Below, one piece after another: positions 33,923-45,904 of a DNA stretch of 64,000 nucleotides. Source of the stretch: Saksenaea vasiformis B4078 (lineage: Eukaryota > Mucoromycota > Mucoromycetes > Mucorales > Saksenaeaceae); NCBI GenBank assembly GCA_000697055.1, contig JNDT01002298.1, positions 1 through 64,000 on the forward strand, written 5' to 3'. A model generated the notes under the pieces. That model searched no databases, was not told where the DNA came from, and saw only the letters and a program-made list of their open reading frames with translations. A program made the position numbers and the translations under genes. Within the stretch, counting starts at the first letter, position 1, and every line of letters begins with the position of its first letter.

Positions 33923-36900
33923 ATGGCCACTGCTGGCAAACACAATTCTGCGGTGCCTGCATCGCAGTCATATACCAAGTTAAAGCGAGTTGGAAAGGGC
34001 GCCTATGGATCTGTCTTTAAGGGGTAATGATAACCTCAAATTTGCTTGTAAAGTTCTGTCTTTCTTCCCGTTTGCTCATCCCATGTAGTATCAACAATAA
34101 AACGAAAAAAATCGTTGCCATCAAGGTGCTCAATTTGGACACCGAGGAGGATGATGTCGACGACATTCAGCGAGAGATCAATCTGTTATCACAACTGACC
34201 CATGCCCGTTCTGAAAATATTACACCCTACTATGAAAGTATACTTGACGGCACCAAGCTGTGGATTATCATGGATTATGCTGCTGGTGGCAGTGTAAGGA
34301 CAATTGTAAGTTTCGACATACACTGTCTGCTGCGAATACCAATTGCATTTTCTTTTTTGTTTTTGTCTTGCTAGATGAAAGCTGGAAAGCTGGAAGAGCA
34401 ATATGTTTCCATAATTACGAGAGAAATTCTAAAAGCACTATCCTATCTTCACAAGAATCATATTATCCATCGAGATATCAAAGGTCTGACAAATTAATTG
34501 AACAATGCCATCCATTAATAGTAGGGATGCTTACAGCTGCGAATATACTGCTGACTGCCGAGGGTAATGTTCAACTATGTGATTTTGGTGTGGCTGGTCA
34601 AGTGGTCAATTCACTCAAACGAAACACGTTTGTTGGTACCCCGTAAATATCATACATGATTTCGGTGCCTTTGTTTATATATTTGTGCAATATAGGTACT
34701 GGATGGCACCTGAGGTCATCAGACAAGGCTCGTCTTATGATTACAAGGTACTGAAACGGGAATTGAGCTGATGCTAGATTCCTGACTGAAAAAACGATTC
34801 AGGCAGATATTTGGTCGCTAGGAATTACTGTCTATGAAATGATGGTCGGTAATCCACCGCTTGCTCACGTTGATCCAATGCGTGCCATTATCATGATCCC
34901 AAAATCGAAACCCCCGACTTTAGAAGTGGCAAAGCTACCGCATATGAAGGAGTTTATCGATATGTGCTTATGTGAGGAGCCGGATGAGGTATAGTATAAT
35001 TCGACATACAATAAGGTGATTCATGGTGGACTCTATTAGAGACCTAATGCTGAGGCCTTGATGAAAACCAAGTTTATCAAGAACTTTAGCAAAGTGTCAA
35101 AATCGCTCCTACGTGATTTAATTGTACGATATGAGGCATGGAAAAAGACACATAGCGCAGCAAGGCGTGGCAGCATTGCATCGGATGATCTAAGTGGCAG
35201 GTAAAAAAAAAAGTCTTTTTTTTTTCATCGTCGTTATTCACAGGGCAAGAGTAATCATTTAGTGATGAGGATAAGCCTTTGACAAACGATTTCAGTGGCA
35301 TGGGTGATGACGACGATGGCTGGGAGTTTGATGTAAGATCAGGAACTTTTAAGGTATAAGGGATTCATTTTACATTGTCTCCAGACTATCAGAACTGGGC
35401 AAGCGGCTATCTATAACAGTAACACCTATAGCGCATCACCGAACGATCTGGGACAAACGCCACCATCAAACATTGCATCAATGCAGGGATTGACAGTGGA
35501 TCCTAGTTCCGAATCTGGATTAGAGCAGTTTTCATCCAGTGGACCGTATCGCCACAACCCATTATATCGTTTGTTTGTGAACACACAACAACAACCATCT
35601 TATCCCGAAAGACTGATACCTCCCAATGGCAGTAGCTCTCTAACAAGCCCGTCTTCTGCTATGGTCTCACCTCAACAACAATCCACATCCCTATCCCCGT
35701 TGATATCCTCTACTCCGTTGCGGCCTCCTTCCACCTCGCCCATTGTCGACTTGAGCTCTGGGTCATTGACACCAAACGTTCCTGATTCACCCACCAACAA
35801 ACAAACCACAGAAGCATTACACATCAATGAAACCCACACAATTAAACCGGAAAGGCCGCCTCTAAATGGTTCGCCATCAGCATCTGGTCCATTCTTATCA
35901 TCTTCTTATCCTGCCTCTCCTAATCGAGATAATGCATTATCGACCTTACAACCCCCAATTGATAATCTTAGACCTGTGAGCCCGCTTACATTGAAACCTA
36001 AGACGAGTGCGGAACATGCTACAACCCTGACCACCAGTTTATCTGAGCAAACGATGACTTCTGATTCTTTGGCAAGTTCTGGCCGGCTGGTACCCGGACA
36101 ACGACAGGGTCAGCTGGTGCCTAATACTACACCAAAGTTAACGCCAGGTTCACGAGCAGCTTCTCCCGAAGATAATACAGGTAGAGCGATATCACGGGCG
36201 CGTTCTCATTCAGACCAAAAAACAGTTCGTGAACAACAGCAGCAGCAGCAGCAACCAAAACCAGAACTGTCTCCGTCCCGACATCATCATTATGCACTGT
36301 CTATTCCCGAACCATCCAATCATCATGTACCAGATGTTGCTGGATCCATTCCCAAACAAAACCCAAATAATTCTTCAACCCCGTTGGCGCGTCGTGTACG
36401 ATCTGCCACTAGCCTACGACATACACCAGAAGACACAGTTCCTTTGAAAGCATTGGTTGCAAATAAGCAACATCAGATCTACCAGTCATCTATACAAGCG
36501 AATCGGCCAGAGGCACGAAAAAAGAACGTCCTTGATAACGCGCACAAACAAGCCCATGATTCGCACAGAAGGAGTATTAGTGCAGGTAATGTCGCAAATA
36601 CACCAAAGGTAAATAAGCTAGACAGTGTAACACAAAAGCTGGATGCTAACTTTTTTATCATCATTATTAGGACGAGCTTTGTCAAGATATCATGTCAACG
36701 AGCATATCACCGCTCACATCATTACCTTCCAAGTCATACAAGAAGCTTGCATCAGAGGAAGGAGAATTATCACAACGGGATGAATCGGCAGGAAGTTCTG
36801 CAGCAGATGCAGGCGATGGACGAGTGCTTGGCAGTTTTGATGCAGAAGGACCACCAATACGGTCGTTAAAGCTGGATTCGTTGAAAACACAGCAAGACTA

Positions 36901-36997
36901 CTATGATGAACTGTGGCAGAGTCTGGGTGACTTTCACGGCTGGCTGGAAGCCCTGGGAACAACGCTGTCCCAGATTAAAATTGAGCCTTCTCAGTAA
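33923..36997 (+). CDS. Ste20-like GCK-III kinase (Kic1/Nak1/Sps1-like)
   Basis: Ten exons (33923-34023, 34089-34305, 34375-34483, 34537-34642, 34696-34747, 34803-34988, 35040-35200, 35263-35332, 35385-36608, 36671-36997) give 850 aa. The kinase domain, residues about 15-275, shows [33 protein letters not shown] and GTPYWMAPEV, typical of MST3/4-Nak1 kinases. WEFDTIRTG follows. The second half is disordered, rich in Ser/Pro/Thr, with a Gln run, and ends in a conserved-looking helix ([20 protein letters not shown]). Fungal relatives act in the RAM/MOR polarity and septation pathways; that role is inferred by family. The acceptor at 35262 was chosen over the nearer CAG to keep phase. Confidence 0.94.
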
Positions 36998-37280
36998 ATC
37001 CTTTGTTTAATGATACCACCTTGTAATGCATCACTATGTTAACAATTAAAAAAAAATAGAATTGGGAAAATTCTTAGTTTGTTGCGGTTATTGAATGGAT
37101 TTTTTGCGCGCTATTCTCCTCGCTTCCGCTGACACAATTTTTTCCGTTTTGGGAGCTCACAGCACAGCAAAGCTCTGTAACGCAAAGAAAAGAAGCTAAC
37201 GACCGAAGTTTCGGAGTTTACTGACATCGCGTCCAGCACAGATAACCTAAATCCTGCTTCTTCCTTTTTGTTTCACACCC

Positions 37281-38750
37281 ATGAATTCCAGAGAGGAATA
37301 CACGCCATTGTTTGATGGCGATGACAAACGACGCTGGAAAAAATGTGACTTAAAGGCAATGGTGAGGTCTTCACCATGTAAACTACTGCGATGACTCAAC
37401 TGTAAAAAAAAAAAGCTTTTATATGTCTCCGTTACCTTGCTTGCGTTGGTCTTAGTGAGTAATAGCTGGTGGCTATTTTCACTGGTAACGGATCAACCGG
37501 ATTTTGATTCTCTTAAAGATTACTGTTCGCATATCTCGCCTATACAACCTGCAGAATATATAGAACGGCAACGCCGGCTGGCGAAGGCTCTCAAAACAGA
37601 AGGAGCGGATGCACTTGTGACAGAGCCTGGTCCGACCATGTTGTATTACACCAATATTGCATGGTCTCTCAGTGAGCGACCCTTTCTGGTGGTCTTGCGT
37701 GCAGATTCCTCTGCTTTCTCAGGGATCCGTACAACAGTCGTTACACCGGCTTTCGAAGCAACCCGCGCACATGAAAACGTTAAGAATGCACAGCTGCCGG
37801 AGGAGATTGCACCTGAATTTGTAGAATGGTTAGAACACCGATCACCCTATGAACAGGTCCAACACGTCATGCAGGATAGCCATAAAACTGTATTCGTCGA
37901 ACCGAACGTTCGTCTCTTTATCGCCAATGGAATATCCAAGGTGCTCAAGGATGTGCAAATGGCCTCTCGAGAAATCCAAACGCTAAGGATGATCAAGTCA
38001 CCAACAGAGCTTGATATCCTGCGCTGTGCCAACGAAGTAACAGCAAAAGCCATAGGCCTTGTTCGACCTCATGTCAAACCCGGCATGACAGAAGCAGATA
38101 TAGCCAACCTTATGGAACAAGCGCTCCATGCGGCTGGCCTGACCAATACCTGGGTACTGGCTTTGGTAGATGAAAATGCAGCATTTCCCCATGGCGAACC
38201 AGGGCAGACAAAAAAGGTGCAAGATGACAGTTCTGTGCTGATTGATACAGGTGGCGAGCTTTTGGGTACGCGAGAAAAAAAAACGTGTTCATCTACTACT
38301 ACTACTACTGTTGCTGAAACGATTCTAGGGTACCAGTCCGATACCACTCGTACATTCTTCCTAGGTCCACGTGGCCACAACCAAACAATTGAAGAGGCCT
38401 GGTACACTGTCCGTCGCGCCCAAGAAAATGTTCTAAATCGGGTCTCTACCAATTATACCTGCGCAGAGGTAGATTTGACGGCTAGAAGCGTCATTGAAAA
38501 AGCTGGTTATGGCGACTATTTTACCCACCGGTTGGGCCATGGCATTGGGGAGGAGATGCATGAGGAACCCTACATGAATAAGGGCAATACCATGTTGTAT
38601 CTCAAGCCTGGAATGACATTCAGTGTGGAACCTGGTATCTACATTACGCATGAATTTGGTATTCGTCTGGAAGATGTTGTTGTTGTAAATCAGGAGGGAA
38701 AGTTAGAGCTGCTCACAACCGGGTTAGCTAAAAATCCTTGGACACTTTAA
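37281..38750 (+). CDS. Membrane-anchored M24 (Xaa-Pro peptidase/prolidase-like) protein
   Basis: Exons 37281-37361, 37416-38265 and 38329-38750 give 450 aa. A basic cytosolic N-terminus (DDKRRWKKCDLK) precedes one membrane segment (LLYVSVTLLALVLVSNSWWLF, about 28-48), so a type II protein is expected with the catalytic part in the lumen or outside. Creatinase-like N domain, then the M24 pita-bread fold with metal ligands: Asp in VLIDTGGE, Asp in YQSDTTR, His in HRLGHGIGEEMHE, Glu in FSVEPGIY and Glu in IRLEDVVV. The 63-nt segment 38266-38328 is most likely an intron (GTACGC...CTAG), but it is in frame without a stop, so a retained form would add 21 residues beside a metal ligand. The stop lies 214 bp from that of the convergent ASNSD1 gene. 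Confidence 0.92.
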
Positions 38751-38964
38751 GATATCCCCAATAAATTTGACTTGCTATCAGCAACTTTCATGGAATATAC
38801 GTATGCAAATCGTTAGGATTTGCAGTAATATGATGATGTTATATAGCATTAGGTTCCGTTTATTTATCCCATGGATAAGCATCACTTGCCAGTTGCAACA
38901 GCATGTTTATTTGATGCAAATTGCTCATTAAATTTATCTAAAGAAGAAAATTCTATCATACAAT

Positions 38965-41326
38965 CTACACCAACTTCTGTTGCCCTTTTTCCGAGCGCGC
39001 TTCACCTGTCATTTTTGCCGTTTTTGCGCCAAACTGGATTGCTCGCTTCCAGTTGCGACTTGCTTCCACTAATCCCAAACGTTTTGCAACATGCCGTAAA
39101 AGAAGCTTCTCGCCAATGCCTCGACCGTATCGCATATCCATTTTTATATCGATTGGCTGCCTGCACAGCCAGTTGACAACATCAGTACATAGAAAAGGGA
39201 ATCGGACCTCCTTTCCATGATCTGACATGATCCGGTCATCGCGACCTAAAGAATCAATAAGCTTCTGTGAGCTTTGCATGTTCTTCTCTTCTCTTACCTA
39301 AATTTCGTGTAGATATTCTATCCACATCCAGTTGGGTCTATGCGTAGTATGAATTGGTACAAGATCAGATAATTTCCTTTTTCTTCTTACCTCAGCTATC
39401 AGGCGTTCCCAACTACCATGTCGGAATGCCTCACGATGACGTGAGTAGCCTCCTAGCTGTTCATCCGCCCCGAGGCCAGATATCAGTACTCGAGCATTAC
39501 TCGTGTACTCCTGTACAGTTTGGTCAGTCTGTAATTTCTCTTCTATCTTTAATATACCGTTACGTCATTTTCCACTGACAGAACACCTATCAAGCTGACC
39601 GTCAATTTTCTTTTTTTATTTCTACAAAGCATCCTTCTCTTACCTTTACCGCGAGCTGCAAACCAAAATGCCATGGCAATACTCTAATTGGTGTAAAAAA
39701 ATATAGGAATCTATCCGTCCTATCAATATCCCTCTTACCAAGTCCATCACTGTGTCCAGCGGGAACATCCGATCAATAATTTCTTGTCGATGTTCCATCG
39801 CCTCGGCAAAAGGTACGTTAATCTCGACAAAGTTCCACGACCTGTGAGGTGCAATCTTTCTGTTTGATAGCAAATTTTAGCAGCTGATTCAGTACCATTG
39901 TAAACTATTCTTGAGACGGTCATGAATCTGTTACCTTAATTCTTGAACACTCAGTCTTCCCGTGAGTCGATCGGGTGTGTCGTATGTCGTGCAAACTGCA
40001 GCAGCGGGTATCACCTCATTCTCGCTATCATTATTTTGTTTCTTTCTGTTCTTATTTTGTTGCTGCTTCGCTTGTTGTGAACGTGGGTTTTCAAATGCGA
40101 CATTTAGCAGATCAATTGGTTCTGAGGGAGGCAAGTATTTGTCGGCAAGCGCAGCCAGAGACACACAATCAAGTCCACCGGAAAATAAGATGGCGACCCT
40201 TGCGGATTCCGAGGAGCTAAATGGAATGATAAGGAAAAAAGAGAGAGGATTCGTTACGGCAGGTCGTTACCCTAGGTAAGGAATATCAGACACCCTACGT
40301 CGTACGCTTTCACCAAGAACATCTGTGAATTCTTGGATCGCTTTTTCCATGGCTGGATTGACATCTGCTTCGGCAGTACTGTCAGTAATGGGTTCCAAGT
40401 TCTGTGGGATGGTCTTGTTCAGTTTTGGAAATGGGAGTTTCTACAGTCAGCTGACAATTAGAGCAGTTTTTTTTGTACGCTGTAGAGGACATACCAATGC
40501 TAATCCATCGGTCATCATCGATTCATCTAGCCATGGATAATGACGCATAGGGTAACCAGCCACTGTTTCAGCTGCGTGTTTACTATTCGACGTATCAAGA
40601 TGGATACAATATACGCCATCTGCAGGAACTTCTTCCCATCTTGCTGTAGTCCCATCCTGATCGGGTGGTAAACCGACAGAGCTAAGCATGAATGGAGCAT
40701 TTTCTTTTCGACTCCAGAGGAGCGATCGCCTGCCAAGACAGTCGCGAGCAAACCACAACGTTTTTGTACGTGCCTAAGAAGCGGGTTTGAGCAACAAAAA
40801 AACATATCAAATTTGCATTGTCACATACCTGCCAAAATACAAATGCGTACGGGCCTTCAATGCTGGAAAACACTTCAAGCAGCGCTGCTGTGTCACCTTT
40901 CATCGAAACAGATGTCAAACGACGCATCAAGACCTCCGTGTCATTCTCATCGAGACGCAACTGACAAAAACCTCGGTGAGTTAACACGAAACAAAGTTGC
41001 ATTTGAAGGAGGTCTTACGTCCAGCCCATGAAATATTTCGCCGTTCCAACATAGAATATCCCCTGTTTCCTCTTCATAGATAGGCTGGATCACATTGCTG
41101 GGACCTCGAAGGTGCAACACGGTAGAAAAAAAGTCGAGAGTTGCCGATGCAACTTGGATCGTCCGCGATCGCTGCGAGTCCGGTCCTACATGGCTTGTTA
41201 GTTACCTTTAAGATGGCGCCATTGGTAGATCAGACCTCTCTTTTTGTTCAATGCTCCGAGATTTTCCCATAAGGATGGGCTGACAGGAGCATTGCAAGTC
41301 CATAATGCAAATAAAATGCCACACAT
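38965..41326 (-). CDS. Asparagine synthetase domain-containing protein (ASNSD1-like)
   Basis: Twelve exons (41236-41326, 41019-41185, 40829-40960, 40495-40773, 40271-40440, 39935-40216, 39739-39841, 39650-39683, 39564-39586, 39391-39528, 39298-39337, 38965-39245), all in phase, give 579 aa. The N-terminus MCGILFALW keeps Cys2, the nucleophile of class II glutamine amidotransferases. CWNGEIFHG and FVFWQARTKTLWFARDCLGRRSLLW follow. The synthetase half has the ATP loop SGGLDC (about residue 291), SGLGADEQLGGYSRH and GRDDRIMSDHGKEVRFPFL. A 23-nt exon (39564-39586) is needed for frame. A Gln/Lys/Asn-rich insert after the ATP loop is unusual. Its substrate is not established. Confidence 0.92.
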
Positions 41327-42091
41327 GATGGTGACGATCTCGACGATCGATCGGAAGGGTAATAAGAGTGCGTACGTTTTCATTGCAGTTCAACCAGAGC
41401 GGACTTTTATTCAGGTGACGTGCGAGCGCCCTGGGTGAACCGGTATCGCATCGCGTCGCCACGATTTGTGGAAAGGTGTGCGGATCTGCTGTAGTGTATA
41501 GATCTCCCTGGCAACGAAAAAGAGCTATTGCGATGAATTTGGATCCAGTTACTTAATCTCTGTATGGTTGATATAAGAATAGATCTACATGGAGACTACT
41601 GTTTCCTTACCAGACAGACCTCTTGTAAAGAGACAAAAGCAACAGCGCAAATGTGCCTACATAAGACCTTGGCCTGGAGGCAAACGTTGACTGATTAGTA
41701 TGTCCGTTAAAAAAACTTTGTATATGACCAGCATGGAAGAAGCTGTCACATAAAGTAAGGAACTCTCCTTCCAGGAACGCTCAATGCTTAGTAGGATAAA
41801 AACTACGGGATTTTTTTTTTTTTACCTCCGTTTCAAAAATTATTCGGCGTTACTTCCACATGAACTCTGCACTTTGAAGCATGTCTTTCTTTCTACATTC
41901 ATTCAATCCTATGAGGAAGTTGCAACTCATGTTCAATATTTTCCTTAGCGCAAATTAGACCCCTCGATGCAAGCAGGATTTATTTAGAGCGGCGGAAAGA
42001 ATCATTGAATGATAATAATAAACCGTATGGTACATATTAAAATGGTGTGACAGCCAGTGCAATGTAACAATAATAATACTATGAGGGATTA
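41327..42091. other. Intergenic, no gene seen
   Basis: Holds the upstream region of the ASNSD1-like gene and the 3' end of the P450 gene. A T-rich run lies near 41810-41825. Confidence 0.5.
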
Positions 42092-43831
42092 TTACTCTGA
42101 GCGTCGCTTAAAGTTCATCCAGACGCCGTATCGAGGCTTCGTCGTTAAAATAATTTTGGTGTCGATAATGCAACCTTTTTTGAGGTTGCAGGAGAATTGA
42201 TTAATCGTGCACGCAATCGCTGTGCGCAGCTCGAGAGTAGCTAGATTCTTTCCCAGGCAAGCGTGTTGTCCTAACGTGAAGGACAGATCGGGGAAATTAT
42301 ATTGCTGGTCAGGTAATATGTGCGCGTTCCTTGCGGTTGGACTACCGGGCATCAGGTTATCAAAGCTCGTGTCACCATGGTTATCTGGTCTTAACCAGCG
42401 AGATGGATCGAATTTGCCGGGATCCGGGAAAACCGCAGGATTCATCTGAAGGCCACGGACGTTGCACCAGATTTCTGCACCAGCAGGGACGATAACACCG
42501 TCCACCATTGTATCACGGTTAACATGAACGGGTATGAACACGACCGCCGGGTATTTTCGTAGTGTTTCACGGTACACTGCAGTGACGTATGGCATCTTGG
42601 CTAATTTTTCGGAGGTGATTGAGGCAGGGTCCAAGGGCGGAGGCCCAAGCACTTGACGGACCTGTTCAAATAGTTTGGTCTGGACGTCAGGATTTCGTGC
42701 AAGCTCCGAAAAACAGAACGCCAACGTATGGGCAGTTGTATCATAACCCGCAAAGGTAAGTGATAGAAAGTCGTTGATCAGGTCGATCTTATCGGGAGCA
42801 TACTGACCGCTTGCCATGGCCGCAGCAGCAACGGAACGAAAAGCAGTGTCCTCGGAAGACGTATCTGCTAGTGCTTTGTCCAGCGAGTCTCGAATAAACC
42901 GTTTAAGGAGCTTCCGTGAAGGTTGAAATGTTCTTTGCGCCCATTCCGTCTTGTTCAGCCCAAATGGTAGCCAGGCTTCGATGGATTGAAAACCGAGACC
43001 GAGACGATGGTGCTCTTTCTATAAAAAAAGAAAACCAATAAGCGTCAACCACATCCGCAAAAATTTTCGTACTGTACTATACCTTCAAATTTGTACGTCC
43101 TCCAATAATATCGTAGTTCAGATCATTGCGACCGTAGAGATAATAGTTGATAATGTCCATCGTCATATCTTGAAAGACTTCATCCAGTTCTACTGCTGTT
43201 CCGTGCAGTGCATGTTTGTCAAATAGGTCTAATAATTCGACTGTTCTTTGAGCGACATAGGGTAACAACTTCGGAACCAGTTCTCGAGGTTGGAATGGCG
43301 GGAGCAGGACGTGACGACGCCAACGCCAATCCTTTTCATTGATTTAACATCAAGTTAGGCAACCTGTTACCATTTTACATAACATACCTCGCCTATTGTA
43401 TTATTGATATTTTTACCACCAAATACATGGTTTTGGATTAAGCGAATTAAATTTCCTCGCTGAACGTTTGGCACTTCTTCCACTTCTTCTTCTTCTCCAT
43501 GCTTCATCTTTCGTGTTTTCTTCATCTGACCTTCAAGCAACACGTCCTTGATCCCTTTCAGTGTGTTTACCACCACAAGAGGTGTTCCAAAGATGGACCA
43601 ACATACGCTAATAGGCGATTGATCTGGATCCTGGGCCACACGGATTAGAAACTCGGAGAGCTGGTCGCATTTCTCATTTTCATTCGGGGGAGGAACCAGA
43701 CCAAAGTAAGTTGTCCAAAAACTATTACATCGAGCGACAGGTGCCCTGGCGATAGAAGAGGTATGGCGTTTATAAAAATAACGTGCGCAAGCAAGAAGAA
43801 AGAACACTGTGATAACTAGTGTAATGTTCAT
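42092..43831 (-). CDS. Cytochrome P450 monooxygenase
   Basis: Exons 43388-43831, 43083-43331 and 42092-43018, in phase, give 539 aa. Residues about 3-20 are the membrane anchor for the ER. WRWRRH is the C-helix heme-contact motif; FAGYDTTAHT is the oxygen-activating I-helix; YRETLRKYP contains ExxR; FTLGQHACLGKNLA is the heme-binding loop with the proximal Cys. An acidic Glu run (KMKHGEEEEVEEV) between the B and C helices is unusual. The substrate cannot be told from sequence, and I assign no CYP family. Start: ATG 43831 is the only ATG directly before the anchor; 89 bp separate it from the divergent ATG at 43921. Confidence 0.95.
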
Positions 43832-43920
43832 TGCAATTGCATATGCAAAATGGCCCCCATCCGTTCTGCATTTTATACTGGCCGAGTGTCGAGCCAAACT
43901 ACTGTTGCTGCTTCTATTGT

Positions 43921-44670
43921 ATGAAGATTGAACTGAACTCCATGCATGATCCCATTCAGCGATCTGCCCAATCAGATGAGTCGTTGTATCTCGTCCAATG
44001 GATAGATGAATGGGTTAAGGTTCTGTTTTATTTACCTCGCGATTTGGCCGCAAATGAATTAGAGGCCACGTTATATTACAAATGTCGAGCCGTGAGTAAT
44101 GAGCTCCGCCCATTACGTCTCTATGCAGTGGCAACTGATAGAAGTTGGCTTTCATTGGCGGACGGTGTGCAAGTAGGATGTTTGGAGTGTGCTCCATTAG
44201 ATTGGGATCTTGGTAAGTATATGAGAGTAGAGTAGAGTAGAGTAAGGAATAGAAAAAAAATTAGATAGAAAAAGTCAGAATTCAGTGCTAAACGATTGTT
44301 GACAGGAAAAGGAGGATCCACGAGGAGAAACAAGAAAACACGGGCAGTGTGGGGTAAAAATCGTTTCCATAGTTTCTATTCAGGCTCGCAAAAACTATGG
44401 ACAAGGGAGAAGAAATTATCATCAGAGCCGATAATTCATGAAAACGGTTACAATCAATCAGTCAGTCATTTTGGTCAAAGCACAAAGAAATTGCTTTTTT
44501 TTATTTTTATTTTTTTGGACATAAAATATCGCATAGATGATATATCACACACACAACATTGGACAAACTGTCTTCATGATGAATGGCTGAATACTATTGC
44601 AAAGAAAGTTTTTGTACACAAAGATGAAAGGAGAAATTACAACGGCAGCGTAAAATATACAAATACATAG
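43921..44670 (+). CDS. Hypothetical protein, two exons proposed
   Basis: Exon 1 runs 43921-44212 and ends at a good donor (GTAAGT). The intron, which contains a TAGAG tandem repeat, ends at GACAG (44305), and exon 2 runs to 44670. The N-terminal 97 residues look like real coding sequence (SLYLVQWIDEWVKVLFYLP, then LRPLRLYAVATDRSW and GCLECAPLDWDLG). Exon 2 is basic at first (STRRNKKTR) and of poorer quality later, so the 3' half is uncertain. An alternative in-frame ATG is at 43843. No family is recognised. It shares an 89-bp promoter gap with the P450 gene. Confidence 0.45.
44223..44244. repeat. TAGAG tandem repeat in an intron
   Basis: Four near-perfect 5-nt units (AGAGT/TAGAG register) just after the donor of the hypothetical gene. 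Confidence 0.7.
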
Positions 44671-44749
44671 GGAGGGGGGGTAATATGGGTAGAATTCGCA
44701 GGTTTTTTAAACAAAAAAATAAAGTTAGGAGGGTCGCTATGATTTTTTT

Positions 44750-45904
44750 TTACAGGAGGAGGCCTTGGTTTGCTGCCCACATGGAGCCCAGATTTGTCAG
44801 CATCTCGGCTAGCCCGTCCGGAATTTCCCAATATAACATTTGTTCAAGTACCCGTTGTTTACGCTCTGCCCATATACATCCGTTGTTATCCTGATCGTAA
44901 TCACTGAGGTACATGTCTGGTTCACTCAGTTCCATCGCAAATCGTTCGTAAGAAATCGTCAGTTCAGGGTAGGGTTCGTCCCCGCGGTAGTCAGCCAAAG
45001 ATTTGAATGTGACTGCCACGTCAGGCGCAAAGGGGATCAGGCCTGTGCGCGTTTCGTTAGGTCGAATAGGCATGCTGTTTGCACAAGTGGACAGGATAAG
45101 AGCCTGGATCCACTGGGGGACGTTCCCTCGGACCAGAACATCGCTGGCGTTTCCATAGGGATTTGTGTAACGTATTCCAAATGTGTAACTGTATGGGACA
45201 AACGTGGAGGCGCAGTCGAACCAAGGGAAGGAGGAGGAGGATTGTTGACAAGCACTCAGATCATCGAACTGGAATGTGTTGATGGGAGCTGATAAATTCA
45301 AAGTGTTATTATTTAACGCATTCATAACACAATGATTGTAGTAGTTACCTAAGGTATCCAGGCTAAAGGAAGCTGCATCGCCAATAGTGGATAAGGTCGG
45401 AGATGACCGTGGTGTCTGAGGTTGCCATTTTTGATGAACGAAGACGCCTTTGGACAAGCGCAATAGAGATGATTTATCGGCAATACCGAAACAGTTGATC
45501 ATTCGATGGAGAAGGTTTTCTGATCGCAATTGACGGTATGAGAAGATGTCCTCGATTAAGAAAAGTTCGTCGTTAAAAATGCGTACGCCTTGAGCATTAT
45601 CATGGATTCGTCTCTTTTCTTTAGGCAACTGTATATATTTCGTTGGTAGCGGCATTGCTACGCTTGTTGTGTTGTACATCTGTTGTTTCATCTTAGACAC
45701 TACATGTTTCCATGTATCGCTGTCGATATTGACGTATCCAGTGTCGTTGATGAGGAAGTCATCTACATCGGTGTTTGTATTTGCCACTGGAGGAGGGGAA
45801 GGGTAACTATTATTATTATTTACAGGTAGATTGTCAGACATATAGCCAGACGGTAATTGTGGAAAGAGGTAGGAGGCATCGGGAAGAGCGTAAGTTGTCG
45901 ACAT
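44750..45904 (-). CDS. Hypothetical protein, 384 aa
   Basis: A single open frame from ATG 45904 (MSTTYALPDASYLF) to a stop at 44750. The N-terminal 60 residues are Asn/Pro/Ser-rich and disordered; the rest looks globular. One block, VRIFNDELFLIEDIFSYRQLRSEN, could bind nucleic acid or protein, but I recognise no domain. Late segments, such as VPQWIQALILSTCANSM and DNNGCIWAERKQRVLEQMLYWEIPDG, look like folded helices. Codon use resembles neighbouring genes and there are no stops over 385 codons, so a real gene is likely. It converges on the hypothetical gene at 43921-44670. Confidence 0.65.
   Translation of the reverse strand: MSTTYALPDASYLFPQLPSGYMSDNLPVNNNNSYPSPPPVANTNTDVDDFLINDTGYVNIDSDTWKHVVSKMKQQMYNTTSVAMPLPTKYIQLPKEKRRIHDNAQGVRIFNDELFLIEDIFSYRQLRSENLLHRMINCFGIADKSSLLRLSKGVFVHQKWQPQTPRSSPTLSTIGDAASFSLDTLGNYYNHCVMNALNNNTLNLSAPINTFQFDDLSACQQSSSSFPWFDCASTFVPYSYTFGIRYTNPYGNASDVLVRGNVPQWIQALILSTCANSMPIRPNETRTGLIPFAPDVAVTFKSLADYRGDEPYPELTISYERFAMELSEPDMYLSDYDQDNNGCIWAERKQRVLEQMLYWEIPDGLAEMLTNLGSMWAANQGLLL

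Noticed and set aside
44015..44333. Antisense frames over the hypothetical gene at 43921
   Set aside because: Composition is what complementary sequence gives; they are not in phase with any splice site.
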